A stretch of 64,000 bases of DNA, taken from assembly GCF_028290025.1 (NCBI RefSeq), contig NZ_JAQGKQ010000112.1, positions 1 through 64,000 on the forward strand. The letters are read 5' to 3'. Shown here in pieces: positions 1-7,865 of this stretch (position 1 is its first letter; each line of letters starts with the position of its first letter). Under the pieces are notes generated by a model. The model saw nothing but the letters and a program-made list of their open reading frames with translations, was not told where the DNA came from and ran no database searches. The translations under genes and the position numbers were made by a program. The DNA comes from Cypionkella sp. (GTDB taxonomy: Bacteria > Pseudomonadota > Alphaproteobacteria > Rhodobacterales > Rhodobacteraceae).

Positions 1-803
1 ACGACCAGCCCATCCGCCGGAATCCGTTCCCCGGGCCGAATTTGCACGTGATCGCCGGGCAAAAGCGCGCTGACCTCAACCACCTGCACCGCACCGTCCA
101 CCAACCTGCGCGCAGTTTTCGGAGCCAGCTTCACCAGCCGCGCAATCGCAGCCCCCGCCTGCCCTCGCGCCCGCGCCTCAAGACTACGGCCCAACAAAAT
201 CAACGTAATAATCACCGCAGCCGCTTCAAAATAGACCGCGCGCGAGGCTTCGGGAATAATCCCGGGCGCAAATGTCACCACGCTGGAATAGGCCCAAGCC
301 GCCCCACTACCAACCGCCACAAGGCTGTTCATATCCGGCCCACCCCGCAGCAGCGCAGGAATACCTTTGCGAAAGAATCCAAACCCCGGCCCCAACAGCA
401 CCAGCGTAACCAGCACAAACTCAGCCAACCACAGGCTTTGCGGCGCTATCACCCGGTGCAAAGCCATATGGAAACCGGGGATCAGATGCCCGCCCATTTC
501 CACCACAAACACCGGCAACGTCAGCAGTCCGGCCAGCCAAAACTGCCGCCACAACCCGCGCTGATCCGCCTCATCGTCGCGCTTCACCGCCAATGCCAAC
601 GGAGCCGCCGCGTAACCCGCCTTACTGACCGCAAGCGCCAACGCCGCCACATCGACCAGCTGCGATACCGTCACCTCAGCCCGCCGCGTCACCAGATTGG
701 CCACCGCATCGACCACCCCCGCTTGCGCCTTCAACACCCGCTCCACCCGCCCAGTGCAGGCGGCACACGTCATGCCCTCAACGCTCAAGATCAGCTTTTC
801 CAT
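1..803 (-). CDS. copA: Copper-translocating P-type ATPase, N-terminal part (runs off window start)
   Basis: This gene is absent from the ORF track because it has no stop inside the window. Reading the complement from ATG 803 gives MEKLILSVEGMTCAACTGRV, a heavy-metal-associated domain with its CxxC pair at about residues 13-16. It is followed by several membrane helices, the GPDMNSLVAVG segment typical of copper P1B ATPases, and the start of the actuator domain (PGDHVQIRPGERIPADG). The phosphorylation DKTG and the CPC membrane motif lie beyond the window edge or are not resolved here. A ribosome site GAAGGAG precedes the start. It would export Cu(I) from cytoplasm to periplasm. It is divergent from copZ and has a MerR-type promoter. 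Family assignment is firm; Cu rather than another metal is inferred from the motif and the copZ partner. Confidence 0.93.
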   Translation of the reverse strand, partial: MEKLILSVEGMTCAACTGRVERVLKAQAGVVDAVANLVTRRAEVTVSQLVDVAALALAVSKAGYAAAPLALAVKRDDEADQRGLWRQFWLAGLLTLPVFVVEMGGHLIPGFHMALHRVIAPQSLWLAEFVLVTLVLLGPGFGFFRKGIPALLRGGPDMNSLVAVGSGAAWAYSSVVTFAPGIIPEASRAVYFEAAAVIITLILLGRSLEARARGQAGAAIARLVKLAPKTARRLVDGAVQVVEVSALLPGDHVQIRPGERIPADGLV

Positions 804-824
804 CACGGGTCTCCTTCACCCATT

Positions 825-855
825 GATATGGGGGTTCCAGCGACTGGAAGGTCAA
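825..855 (-). promoter_or_regulatory. MerR/CueR-type promoter of copA
   Basis: On the minus strand, TTGACC and CATATC are separated by 19 bp. The long spacer is filled by TTCCAGTCGCTGGAACCCC, which contains the dyad TTCCAG/CTGGAA. An overlong 19-20 bp spacer with a central dyad is characteristic of promoters untwisted by MerR-family activators such as CueR. The regulator gene itself is not in the window. Confidence 0.75.
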
Positions 856-881
856 GTCCCAGATAATTCATTTCACGCCCC

Positions 882-912
882 TTGACCTTCCCCCCACTGG
901 AACCCCCATCTT
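882..912 (+). promoter_or_regulatory. MerR/CueR-type promoter of copZ
   Basis: TTGACC, then 19 bp (TTCCCCCCACTGGAACCCC), then CATCTT, placed directly upstream of copZ. It is almost the same sequence as the copA promoter on the other strand: the TTGACCTTCC start and the CTGGAACCCC end are shared. The same activator therefore probably drives both genes. The left half of the dyad is less symmetric here than at copA. Confidence 0.7.
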
Positions 913-934
913 GAACGCAGAAAAGGAGCCGACC

Positions 935-1141
935 ATGACCCTACTTTCCGTGCCAGATATGTCTTGCGGCCACTGCAAAGCCTCGGTGACCGAAGCCCTC
1001 AGCGCCCTGCCCGGTGCCTCTGCGATCAACGTCGATTTGACCTTGCGTCAAGTCAGCGTTGCGGGAACCACGCCCGCTGCGTCTATCCTCACAGCCCTCA
1101 ATAAGATCGGCTTTCCGGCGCACATTATCGCAACAACGTGA
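935..1141 (+). CDS. copZ: Copper chaperone, HMA domain protein
   Basis: A 68-residue single heavy-metal-associated domain. VPDMSCGHCKASV carries the MxCxxC copper site near residues 9-14, and the fold pattern continues to the end (NVDLTLRQVSV, IGFPAHII). It would carry Cu(I) in the cytoplasm to the CopA exporter encoded divergently. The track starts it at TTG 911. ATG 935 is preferred because AAGGAG lies 7 nt upstream and the earlier start would put extra residues before the domain. Length is normal for CopZ. Confidence 0.9.
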   Translation: MTLLSVPDMSCGHCKASVTEALSALPGASAINVDLTLRQVSVAGTTPAASILTALNKIGFPAHIIATT

Positions 1142-1173
1142 AACCAATTGCCTTTAATCTAGGGCAAATCCTA

Positions 1174-1200
1174 TTGCAGCCGACCTAGCTCGGGTATAAT
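1174..1200 (+). promoter_or_regulatory. Possible sigma70-type promoter for the 41-codon ORF
   Basis: A perfect TATAAT sits at 1195-1200 with TTGCAG at 1174-1179. The spacer is only 15 bp, shorter than optimal. It would give a leader of about 90 nt before ATG 1297. The leader contains GGCCGCAA twice and the ORF start region contains CCGGAGCAGTC twice. Confidence 0.4.
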
Positions 1201-1296
1201 CGGCCGCAATCCTTCCTTGATCCGGTCCAACCATGGCCGCAAGGCCGGAGCAGTCTATCAAAATGGCAGAAAGCCAACAACGACCGGAGCAGTCCA

Positions 1297-1422
1297 ATGT
1301 CCACCACCAAGCCCGCCCAACAAGGCGGCGCGCCAGCCCCGACCCCGCAACAGCAGGGCGCATCGGGCGGATCAACTCAGCAACAAAGCGGCGTTATATT
1401 CCGCGACTGGGCCTCAATCTGA
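1297..1422 (+). CDS. Small hypothetical protein, 41 aa, Gln/Pro/Gly rich
   Basis: The ORF is too short for the supplied track. It begins ATG TCC ACC ACC with GGAG 8 nt upstream and reads MSTTKPAQQGGAPAP, a Gln/Ser/Gly-rich middle, then a more ordinary C-terminus ending GVIFRDWASI. There is no signal peptide or membrane segment. It lies between a candidate promoter with TATAAT and a 12-bp hairpin, so it could be its own transcription unit. Two longer ORFs in other frames overlap it (1217-1432 and 1233-1448) but have poorer ribosome sites. I do not recognise the family. The low-complexity body with a defined tail resembles neither copZ nor the TfoX-domain neighbour. It could also be a non-coding RNA locus. 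Confidence 0.45.
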   Translation: MSTTKPAQQGGAPAPTPQQQGASGGSTQQQSGVIFRDWASI

Positions 1423-1463
1423 GGCGTTTTAGCCAAGAGATGGTCTGAAAGATTTTGCAAGAC

Positions 1464-1491
1464 TTAAGGCCAACCATTAGGTTGGCCTTAA
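1464..1491. terminator. Perfect 12-bp hairpin between small ORF and TfoX-domain gene
   Basis: TTAAGGCCAACC and GGTTGGCCTTAA are exact inverted repeats around the loop ATTA. The hairpin starts 41 nt after the small ORF stop and ends 16 nt before the next ATG. There is only a short weak T stretch afterwards, so it may be a terminator or a structured leader of the next gene. Confidence 0.5.
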
Positions 1492-1507
1492 TCATTTGCG
1501 AGACACC

Positions 1508-1846
1508 ATGCCCGAACCGATCTCCACTATTCCCAATCTTGGCCCCGCTTCGGAAGCGGCCTTTGCCAAAGCCGGTATCCATACAGCAGAAGAAGTCCGC
1601 AAACTCGGCGCGGACGAAGCTTACCGCCGCCTGCTTGATGCCGGCACCCAAGCCCATTTCATCGGCTATTACGTGCTTCATATGGGATTGCAGGGTCGCC
1701 CGTGGAACGATTGCCAAGGCGAGGAAAAGAAAGCCCTGCGCGTCAAGTTCGATGCGATCAAAGCCGAGCGGATAGGCTCAAAAGCGCAAGGCCGCTCCGA
1801 TTTGGAAGCGGCCCTGCAATTCTTTGGCGTAATTGAGAAGCGTTAA
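1508..1846 (+). CDS. TfoX C-terminal domain (helix-hairpin-helix) protein
   Basis: A 112-residue protein. Residues 5-45 (ISTIPNLGPASEAAFAKAGIHTAEEVRKLGADEAYRRLL) match the helix-hairpin-helix TfoX C-terminal domain; the N-terminal TfoX/Sxy domain is absent. The rest is helical and charged. Stand-alone TfoX_C proteins are common in Alphaproteobacteria and have no settled function; DNA binding is possible from the fold. ATG 1508 is chosen over TTG 1496. It converges with ndk 17 bp away. A role in competence should not be assumed. Confidence 0.72.
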   Translation: MPEPISTIPNLGPASEAAFAKAGIHTAEEVRKLGADEAYRRLLDAGTQAHFIGYYVLHMGLQGRPWNDCQGEEKKALRVKFDAIKAERIGSKAQGRSDLEAALQFFGVIEKR

Positions 1847-1863
1847 CCCGCTCTCACCGCGTC

Positions 1864-2286
1864 TCAGCCGACCAGTTCAAGCCCCGAGAAGAAGAACGAA
1901 ATCTCGCGCGCAGCCGAAGCCTCGCTGTCCGAGCCATGCACCGAATTCTCGCCCATTGACAAAGCAAACTCCTTGCGGATCGTGCCAGCATCAGCATTTG
2001 CCGGGTTGGTAGCGCCCATCACTTCGCGGTTTTTCGCAATCGCGGACTCGCCTTCCAGCACTTGCACGACAACTGGCTCCGAGGCCATGAATTCGCACAG
2101 CTCACCGTAGAAACCGCGTGCCGAATGCTCGGCGTAGAACGCGCCAGCCTGTGCAGGCGACAAATGGATGCGCTTGGATGCGACGACGCGCAGGCCAGCA
2201 TCTTCGAACTTGGCGATGATTTTGCCGGTCAGGTTGCGCTTGGTTGCATCAGGTTTGATGATCGACAGGGTGCGTTCGACGGCCAT
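1864..2286 (-). CDS. ndk: Nucleoside diphosphate kinase
   Basis: A 140-residue protein beginning [21 protein letters not shown], the standard Ndk N-terminus. The catalytic histidine is in [10 protein letters not shown] near residue 117. The enzyme moves the gamma phosphate from ATP to nucleoside diphosphates through phosphohistidine. The track ORF is 67 codons longer; ATG 2286 is chosen because GGAGAG lies just upstream and the length then matches the family. It is divergent from the ABC-F gene with about 180 bp between the starts. Confidence 0.97.
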   Translation of the reverse strand: MAVERTLSIIKPDATKRNLTGKIIAKFEDAGLRVVASKRIHLSPAQAGAFYAEHSARGFYGELCEFMASEPVVVQVLEGESAIAKNREVMGATNPANADAGTIRKEFALSMGENSVHGSDSEASAAREISFFFSGLELVG

Positions 2287-2464
2287 TTGGCTCTCCATTT
2301 CAAAGGGCGAGATCGCCCGGAATACTCTCCCGCGCCTGCTATCACGGGTCAGTCTGCTTGAAAAGCCGTCAACCACGGCTGCAAGCCCACGAAAAGCACG
2401 GATAATGCTTGGGCTTTTGCCTTCCCCGGTTGACGCCGCCCGCCGCTTAAGGCAAGCCGCGCCC

Positions 2465-4315
2465 ATGCTTAAAATCGAAGACATCACCTATTCCGTCGAA
2501 GGCCGCCCGCTGTTTGAGGGCGCTTCAGCAACCATCCCCACTGGCCATAAGGTTGGCCTTGTTGGCCGAAACGGTGCAGGCAAAACGACGCTGTTCCGGC
2601 TGATTAAAAAGGAACTGGCGCTGGAAAGCGGCGACATTTCCTTGCCCAACCGCGCCCGCATCGGCGGTGTCGCGCAAGAGGTGCCGTCCTCCTCGACCAG
2701 CCTGATCGACACGGTTCTGGCCGCCGATACCGAGCGTGCGGCCCTGCTGTTGGAATCAGAAACCGCCCACGACCCGCACCGCATCGCCGAGATTCAGCAC
2801 CGCCTGAACGACATTGATGCATGGTCCGCCGAGGGTCGCGCCGCAAACATCCTCAAAGGCCTGGGTTTTGACGCCGAAGCCCAACAACGCCCCTGCTCGG
2901 ATTTCTCCGGCGGCTGGCGGATGCGCGTGGCTCTCGCGGGCGTGCTTTTCGCGCAACCCGACTATCTCCTGCTCGACGAGCCGACAAACTACCTCGACCT
3001 TGAAGGCGCTTTGTGGCTGGAAAGCTACCTGCAAAAATACCCGCACACAGTGCTGATCATCAGCCACGACCGCGGGCTTTTGAACCGCTCGGTCACTGGT
3101 ATCCTGCATCTCGACAACAAAAAGCTGACCTATTGGTCCGGCCCCTACGATCAATTCGCCCGCCAAGTAGCTGAACGCCGCTCGGTTTTGCAGGCGGAAG
3201 CCCGCAAACAAGACGCCAAGCGCGCTCACTTGCAGGCATTCGTAGATCGGTTCAAAGCCAAAGCCTCGAAAGCTGCACAAGCCCAGTCCCGCGTGAAAAT
3301 GCTTGAAAAGATGGAGACGATCACCGCCCCCGAGGATGCGAAAAAGGTGGTGTTCACCTTCCCCGTGCCGGAAGAACTCTCACCCCCGATCATCAATATG
3401 GAGGGCGTGGCTGTCGGTTATGGCGGCCCACCGATTCTGAAAAAGCTGTCGCTGCGCATCGACCAAGACGACCGCATCGCTTTGCTGGGCCGTAACGGCG
3501 AGGGCAAATCTACGCTCTCGAAACTTCTGGCGGGCAAACTGGTCGCCTGCGAAGGCAAAATGGTGCAATCTTCCAAACTCCGCATCGGCTATTTCGCGCA
3601 GCACCAAGTCGATGAGTTGGTGATCGACGAAACCCCGCTGCAACACGTCATGCGCCTGCGTCCGGCTGAGGGCCAACCCCGCCTGCGCGCCCGTCTGGCT
3701 GGCTTTGGCCTGATGGCCGACCAAGCCGAAACCGCCGTCGGTCGCCTGTCGGGTGGCCAAAAAGCCCGGCTGTCGCTACTGCTCGCCACCATCGACGCCC
3801 CGCACCTGCTGATCCTCGACGAGCCGACCAACCACCTCGACATGGAAAGCCGCGAGGCTTTGGTGGAGGCTTTGACGGAATACTCCGGCGCGGTGGTTCT
3901 GGTCAGCCACGACATGCACCTTTTGGGGTTGGTCGCGGATAGGCTTTGGCTAGTGAAGGGTGGCGCTGTGACACCTTACACTGAAGATCTGGAGGCATAT
4001 CGCCGTCAGCTTCTGGCAGGTGATGAAGAAGCCAAGCCTGTCAAGGCTGTCGAAAAGCCGAAGAAGGTCAGCCAAGATGAGGTGAAAGCTCTGCGTTCGG
4101 AAGTCAAGAAATCCGAAGAACGCCTCGACAAGCTAAACCAAATGCGCGACCGTTTGGCGAAGAAACTCGCCGACCCCGAATTGTACGAGTCCGCTCGTGC
4201 TGGCGAGCTTGACACTTGGAACAAGAAATACGCCGAAGTGATGGACGCGCTTGATCGTGCCGAGGCTATGTGGGTTGCGGCGCAAGAGAAACTGGAGACA
4301 GCCACCAAACCATGA
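2465..4315 (+). CDS. ABC-F family ATPase (Uup/YheS-like)
   Basis: A 616-residue soluble protein with two ABC ATPase domains and no membrane segments. The first domain has GRNGAGKTT near residue 36 and [12 protein letters not shown] linker with many charged residues follows, then [15 protein letters not shown] and [11 protein letters not shown] in the second domain. The final ~80 residues form a Lys/Glu-rich coiled coil like the Uup C-terminus. ABC-F proteins act on ribosomes or DNA rather than in transport. The track start at 2168 is rejected because [17 protein letters not shown] is the natural start of the first domain. The stop overlaps the marC start by ATGA. Confidence 0.9.
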   Translation: MLKIEDITYSVEGRPLFEGASATIPTGHKVGLVGRNGAGKTTLFRLIKKELALESGDISLPNRARIGGVAQEVPSSSTSLIDTVLAADTERAALLLESETAHDPHRIAEIQHRLNDIDAWSAEGRAANILKGLGFDAEAQQRPCSDFSGGWRMRVALAGVLFAQPDYLLLDEPTNYLDLEGALWLESYLQKYPHTVLIISHDRGLLNRSVTGILHLDNKKLTYWSGPYDQFARQVAERRSVLQAEARKQDAKRAHLQAFVDRFKAKASKAAQAQSRVKMLEKMETITAPEDAKKVVFTFPVPEELSPPIINMEGVAVGYGGPPILKKLSLRIDQDDRIALLGRNGEGKSTLSKLLAGKLVACEGKMVQSSKLRIGYFAQHQVDELVIDETPLQHVMRLRPAEGQPRLRARLAGFGLMADQAETAVGRLSGGQKARLSLLLATIDAPHLLILDEPTNHLDMESREALVEALTEYSGAVVLVSHDMHLLGLVADRLWLVKGGAVTPYTEDLEAYRRQLLAGDEEAKPVKAVEKPKKVSQDEVKALRSEVKKSEERLDKLNQMRDRLAKKLADPELYESARAGELDTWNKKYAEVMDALDRAEAMWVAAQEKLETATKP

Positions 4316-4929
4316 CAACGGCGTTTCTGATCACCGCTTTCGCGACCCTGTTCGTGGTGATCGACCCGCCCGGTTTGGTGCCTTTGTTCATCGCCCTCAC
4401 TCAAGGCATGACTGCCGATCATCGCCGCCGGATGGCGCGGCGGGCTTGTATCATCGCGTTTATCTTGCTGACGCTGTTCGGGCTGTTGGGTGAGGCGCTG
4501 CTGGGCTTTATCGGCATCTCGATGTCCGCGTTTCGCATTGCTGGCGGCATCCTGCTGTTCCTTACTGCGCTGGATATGCTGTTTGAACGCCGCACTCAGC
4601 GGCGGGAGGGTCAGCAGCCTGATCCGGATCACGACCCGTCGGTTTTCCCGCTCGCTACCCCTTTGATTGCCGGACCGGGTGCGATTGCGACGATGATCTT
4701 GCTGGTGGGTAAATCTGGCGATGGTTGGCTTGGGACTGTCGCGGTATTGGGATTGCTGGCGGGGATGATTGTGGCGACGTATTTGTTCCTGCTCGCCTCG
4801 CCGTGGTTTGAGCGGTTGTTGGGGCGGACGGGGACGATTGTGATCACTCGGCTGCTGGGGATGTTGCTCGCGGCGTTGTCGGTGCAGTTTGTGATTGATG
4901 GCGTTAAGGGCACCGGGTTGATCGGATGA
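4312..4929 (+). CDS. MarC family integral membrane protein
   Basis: A 205-residue protein with about six hydrophobic segments, starting [26 protein letters not shown], the usual MarC opening. PLATPLIAGPGAIATMI in the middle is the second conserved stretch of the family. The function of MarC proteins is unknown; an older link to multiple antibiotic resistance was not upheld in E. coli. The start ATGA overlaps the ABC-F stop, and its own stop overlaps the next gene the same way, so the three genes are probably translated from one transcript. Confidence 0.9.
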   Translation: MTTAFLITAFATLFVVIDPPGLVPLFIALTQGMTADHRRRMARRACIIAFILLTLFGLLGEALLGFIGISMSAFRIAGGILLFLTALDMLFERRTQRREGQQPDPDHDPSVFPLATPLIAGPGAIATMILLVGKSGDGWLGTVAVLGLLAGMIVATYLFLLASPWFERLLGRTGTIVITRLLGMLLAALSVQFVIDGVKGTGLIG

Positions 4930-5498
4930 ATGGCGAAGATTTCGGACGGCTGGCTTATCTGGCGCTGCTTTTGGCGGCGGTGGGTGGTTGGGTGATGGTG
5001 GAATATCGGCAGCGGTTGGGTCACGCATTTCGGGTGGCTGCGGCTTGGGGGTTGATCTTTGTCGGCCTCATGGCTGGGTATGGGCTGTGGGCTGATCTGC
5101 GGCGGGATATTCGGCCCGATCAGATTATGGAGGCTGGGCGGGTTGAGATTCCGCGCGACCGGGATGGGCATTATTATCTGCGGCTGAAAGTGGACGGGTA
5201 TGACATGGTTTTCATGGCGGATACTGGTGCGACTGGTATCGTTTTGTCGCCTGAAGATGCGGAGGCGGTCGGGATTGATCTGGCCGGTTTGAATTATCTG
5301 GGCCAAGCTGAGACAGCAAACGGGGTGGTTCGGACGGCTCGGGTTTCGTTAGACAGCGTGGTTTTGGGGCCGTTTGAGGATCAGGGCGTTACGGCTTTTG
5401 TGAATGAAGCGGCGATGCAGGGATCATTGTTGGGGATGGATTATTTGGGGCGGTTTTCGATCCAAATATCGGGCGATAAGATGATTTTGACTCGGTAG
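4926..5498 (+). CDS. Retropepsin-like aspartic protease, TIGR02281/clan AA family
   Basis: A 190-residue protein with two N-terminal hydrophobic helices (about residues 10-28 and 38-56) and then a single retropepsin-type domain. The active-site triad is visible as MADTGATGIVLS near residue 100, and LLGMDYLGRFSI is the conserved C-terminal loop. Such proteins are membrane-anchored, probably facing the periplasm, and work as dimers because each chain has one aspartate. The natural substrate is unknown. It overlaps marC by 4 bp. Confidence 0.85.
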   Translation: MNGEDFGRLAYLALLLAAVGGWVMVEYRQRLGHAFRVAAAWGLIFVGLMAGYGLWADLRRDIRPDQIMEAGRVEIPRDRDGHYYLRLKVDGYDMVFMADTGATGIVLSPEDAEAVGIDLAGLNYLGQAETANGVVRTARVSLDSVVLGPFEDQGVTAFVNEAAMQGSLLGMDYLGRFSIQISGDKMILTR

Positions 5499-5506
5499 GT
5501 TTTGGT

Positions 5507-5522
5507 GCGCCACGTGTGGCGC
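5507..5522. terminator. Short inverted repeat after the protease gene
   Basis: GCGCCAC and GTGGCGC are exact inverted arms around GT, 8 nt after the protease stop codon and in the convergent gap with holC. There is no T run, so terminator function is weakly supported. Confidence 0.3.
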
Positions 5523-5605
5523 GGGGTGTCATTTATAATATATCAATGGGTTACAAACTGCGATTACAGATCGGTTAACCAAGTCACGGTGGCGTGACAA
5601 AATGG

Positions 5606-6070
5606 CTACCTAGCGGCTTTCTCGGTTTTCTTTTCCCACCGACCCGACTCCTCGGACCAGTATTGCGCGGCCAAGCCTGCACTGGTGAGGGTGGTCCACA
5701 GGCGGCGGGCACCTGTAAGTGCCGTTTCGTTTGCGCCATCGAACAGCACCCAGACACGTTGCAGCGCCTCGGCCTCGGTCGGGGTGGTTTCGGCGCCGTC
5801 GATCAGCATCAAACCCTCGGCTGCGTTGGTGATCGCACCTTGACCGAGCAGGATGGGTTGGTCGGCATCATGCGGACCGCCCGCCAAACCGTGCGGCAGA
5901 AAGCTATCTTCGGGACTGAGCCAGAGTGCTGTATCCAGAGTTTGCAGGGCAGCGTCGTCGGTGCCGCGCAGCATGACTTTCCAGCCTGCGGATAAAGCGC
6001 GCGGCAGTATTGTTGCCATGGTTTCCTGCGGCGTCGAGCGGGTCAGGTGGTAAAACATCGCAAGGCTCAT
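5606..6070 (-). CDS. holC: DNA polymerase III subunit chi
   Basis: A 154-residue protein. FYHLTRSTPQETMATILPRALSAGWKVMLR is the typical chi N-terminus, and SPEDSFLPHGLAGGPHDADQPILL is the conserved core of alphaproteobacterial HolC. WVLFDGAN follows near residue 108. Chi links the clamp loader to single-strand binding protein at the replication fork. It follows pepA on the same strand, the same pairing as in E. coli. The start could be ATG 6070 (MSLAMFYH) or ATG 6058 (MFYH); a perfect hairpin covers both. Confidence 0.9.
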   Translation of the reverse strand: MSLAMFYHLTRSTPQETMATILPRALSAGWKVMLRGTDDAALQTLDTALWLSPEDSFLPHGLAGGPHDADQPILLGQGAITNAAEGLMLIDGAETTPTEAEALQRVWVLFDGANETALTGARRLWTTLTSAGLAAQYWSEESGRWEKKTEKAAR

Positions 6071-6090
6071 GGCTGGGCGAGCCTTGCGAT
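6057..6090 (-). promoter_or_regulatory. Perfect 12-bp hairpin across the holC start
   Basis: On the minus strand ATCGCAAGGCTC and GAGCCTTGCGAT are exact inverted repeats separated by 10 nt. The arms flank and include the first holC ATG, and the distal arm ends at the second in-frame ATG. TTTT follows shortly after. It may act as a pepA terminator, as a start-codon-masking structure, or both. Confidence 0.55.
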
Positions 6091-6116
6091 TGGCATTGAT
6101 TTAGCGCGGTGCGGGG

Positions 6117-7589
6117 TCATTTCGCCTCGTATGCATCGCGGATCAGACGGTTCAGCGCCATCACGCCCCAGCCTGTTGCCCCCTTCGGCGCAAGCGTGCT
6201 GTCGGTTTTGAGCAAAGCTGTGCCAGCAATATCGAGGTGGCACCACGGAGTATCATCTTTGACAAAGCGGCGCAGGAATTGTGCTGCGGTGATCGAGCCG
6301 CCGTCACGCCCGCAGGAGTTTACGATATCCGCGACGCGGGATTTCAGTTTATCATCATAGCCTTGGCCCATTGGCATCCGCCAAGCGCCCTCACCTTCAG
6401 CGCCTGCGGCCTTCAGGAAAGCGTTGCAGAGCGTGTCATCGTTGGAGAATACGCCGGTATTTTCATGCCCTAAAGCGACGATAATCGCGCCGGTCAGGGT
6501 GGCGAGGTTGATCATGCCGGAAGGTTTGAAGCGTTCTTGCGCATACCAGAGCACGTCGGCGAGCACCAAACGGCCTTCGGCGTCGGTGTTGATCACCTCA
6601 ATGGTGACGCCGCGCATCGACTTTACAACGTCGCCGGGACGCTGCGCGCGGCCATCCGGCATGTTTTCGACGATACCAACAAGGCCGACGACATTGGCCT
6701 TAGCGCCGCGCAAAGCCAATGTTCGCATCACGCCTGCAACGGTGGCGGCACCGCTCATATCCATCGTCATGTCTTCCATGCCGCCCGCAGGCTTGATCGA
6801 GATGCCGCCGGTGTCGAACACCACACCCTTGCCGACAAGCGCGAACGGCGGCTGGTCTTTCGGACCGCCGTTCCACTGCATCACCACCAGCTTGGTAGGA
6901 CTTTCAGAGCCCTGCCCGACGCCGAGCAAAGCGTTCATCCCAAGCTTGGCGAGTTGATCTTCTTCAAGGATTTCAACCTCGAGCCCGAGTTCCTGCATCG
7001 CGGCCAAACGGGCAGCGAAATCATCGGTGGTCAGGATATTGGCGGGTTCATTGACCAGATCGCGCGTGAAGAACACGCCTTCAGCCACCGCAGCCATAGG
7101 GCTTGCTTCGGCGGCGACGGCTTCGGGATTGGCGACCGCAATCGTCACCGGCCCGGGGGCTTTCGGCTGGGTGGATTTATGTGGGCTGAAATCGTAAGCG
7201 CGCATTGCCAGCCCGAATGACACTTCGGCGGCTTCAGGATGCGCTTCTGCGATCAGCAAAGCACCCGCCGGTGTCAGATCGCGCGCCACGGCGGCCCCGG
7301 CCTTGCGCGCCTCTGCCACGGTTGCGCGACGTGGCAGGCGGACCAGCTGCAGCGCGTCGGCAGCAAGACCGGCGGGATAGGCCAGATCGAGGCTTTCGCC
7401 GGGTTTCAAGCGGGCCACGGCTTCGGAGGCCATCGCACGCGCCAAAGCGCCCTTGGTCAGCGCGTTAAGTTTGCGCGCGGCGGGGCTGGTCGGCTTATCA
7501 GCATCAAACAACAGCGCGATGCGGCCAGTTTGCTGGGCCAAACCATCAAGGTCGGTGGCGTGAAACTGAATGGCGATGGGATGGGACAA
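6117..7589 (-). CDS. pepA: Leucyl aminopeptidase (cytosol aminopeptidase, M17)
   Basis: A 490-residue protein with the M17 fold. Metal and catalytic motifs in order are VGKGVVFDTGGISIKPAGGMEDM, MSGAATVAGVM, and NTDAEGRLVLADVLWYA. It removes N-terminal residues from peptides and uses two divalent metals. The ORF extends to ATG 7643, but TTG 7589 (LSHPIAIQFHATDLDG) is preferred because GGAG lies 8 nt upstream and family members begin there; no ribosome site precedes 7643. It is divergent from lptF across about 275 bp and precedes holC. Confidence 0.92.
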   Translation of the reverse strand: MSHPIAIQFHATDLDGLAQQTGRIALLFDADKPTSPAARKLNALTKGALARAMASEAVARLKPGESLDLAYPAGLAADALQLVRLPRRATVAEARKAGAAVARDLTPAGALLIAEAHPEAAEVSFGLAMRAYDFSPHKSTQPKAPGPVTIAVANPEAVAAEASPMAAVAEGVFFTRDLVNEPANILTTDDFAARLAAMQELGLEVEILEEDQLAKLGMNALLGVGQGSESPTKLVVMQWNGGPKDQPPFALVGKGVVFDTGGISIKPAGGMEDMTMDMSGAATVAGVMRTLALRGAKANVVGLVGIVENMPDGRAQRPGDVVKSMRGVTIEVINTDAEGRLVLADVLWYAQERFKPSGMINLATLTGAIIVALGHENTGVFSNDDTLCNAFLKAAGAEGEGAWRMPMGQGYDDKLKSRVADIVNSCGRDGGSITAAQFLRRFVKDDTPWCHLDIAGTALLKTDSTLAPKGATGWGVMALNRLIRDAYEAK

Positions 7590-7865
7590 GGGGGGTTCTC
7601 CGCTGGGGCTGGCCGCATTTTTCGGCAGGCTAAAGCGGTTCATCGGCAGAGGGAATCGAAAACGGTTGGCTGTGGCCGCAGTAGGCGGGGTTTTTGCGAA
7701 AACTTTTCGAACTCATAGATTGACCGTTGTGAAAAACCGAGCTTGCGCCGTTCTCAATCTGCTGTCCGTCGCCGGAATGAAGCTGGCTTGTGAAATCCAG
7801 ATAGCAGTTTTCCCCGCCGGGTTTTTCGGCTAGGTTTGCGCCAGCAATTTGGAGTTTTGCATTCT

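Noticed and set aside
42-866. Plus-strand ORFs of 274, 65 and 62 aa at the window start
   Set aside because: They are shadows of the partial copA gene on the minus strand, with Arg/His/Pro-rich composition and no family features.
1217-1448. Two 71-aa ORFs overlapping the 41-codon ORF
   Set aside because: Arg-rich content and no convincing ribosome site; the 41-codon frame has the better start context, though this is not certain.
4006-5306. Minus-strand ORFs of 340 and 225 aa
   Set aside because: Both are antisense to the ABC-F, marC and protease genes and have His/Arg/Pro/Gln-rich content typical of shadow frames.
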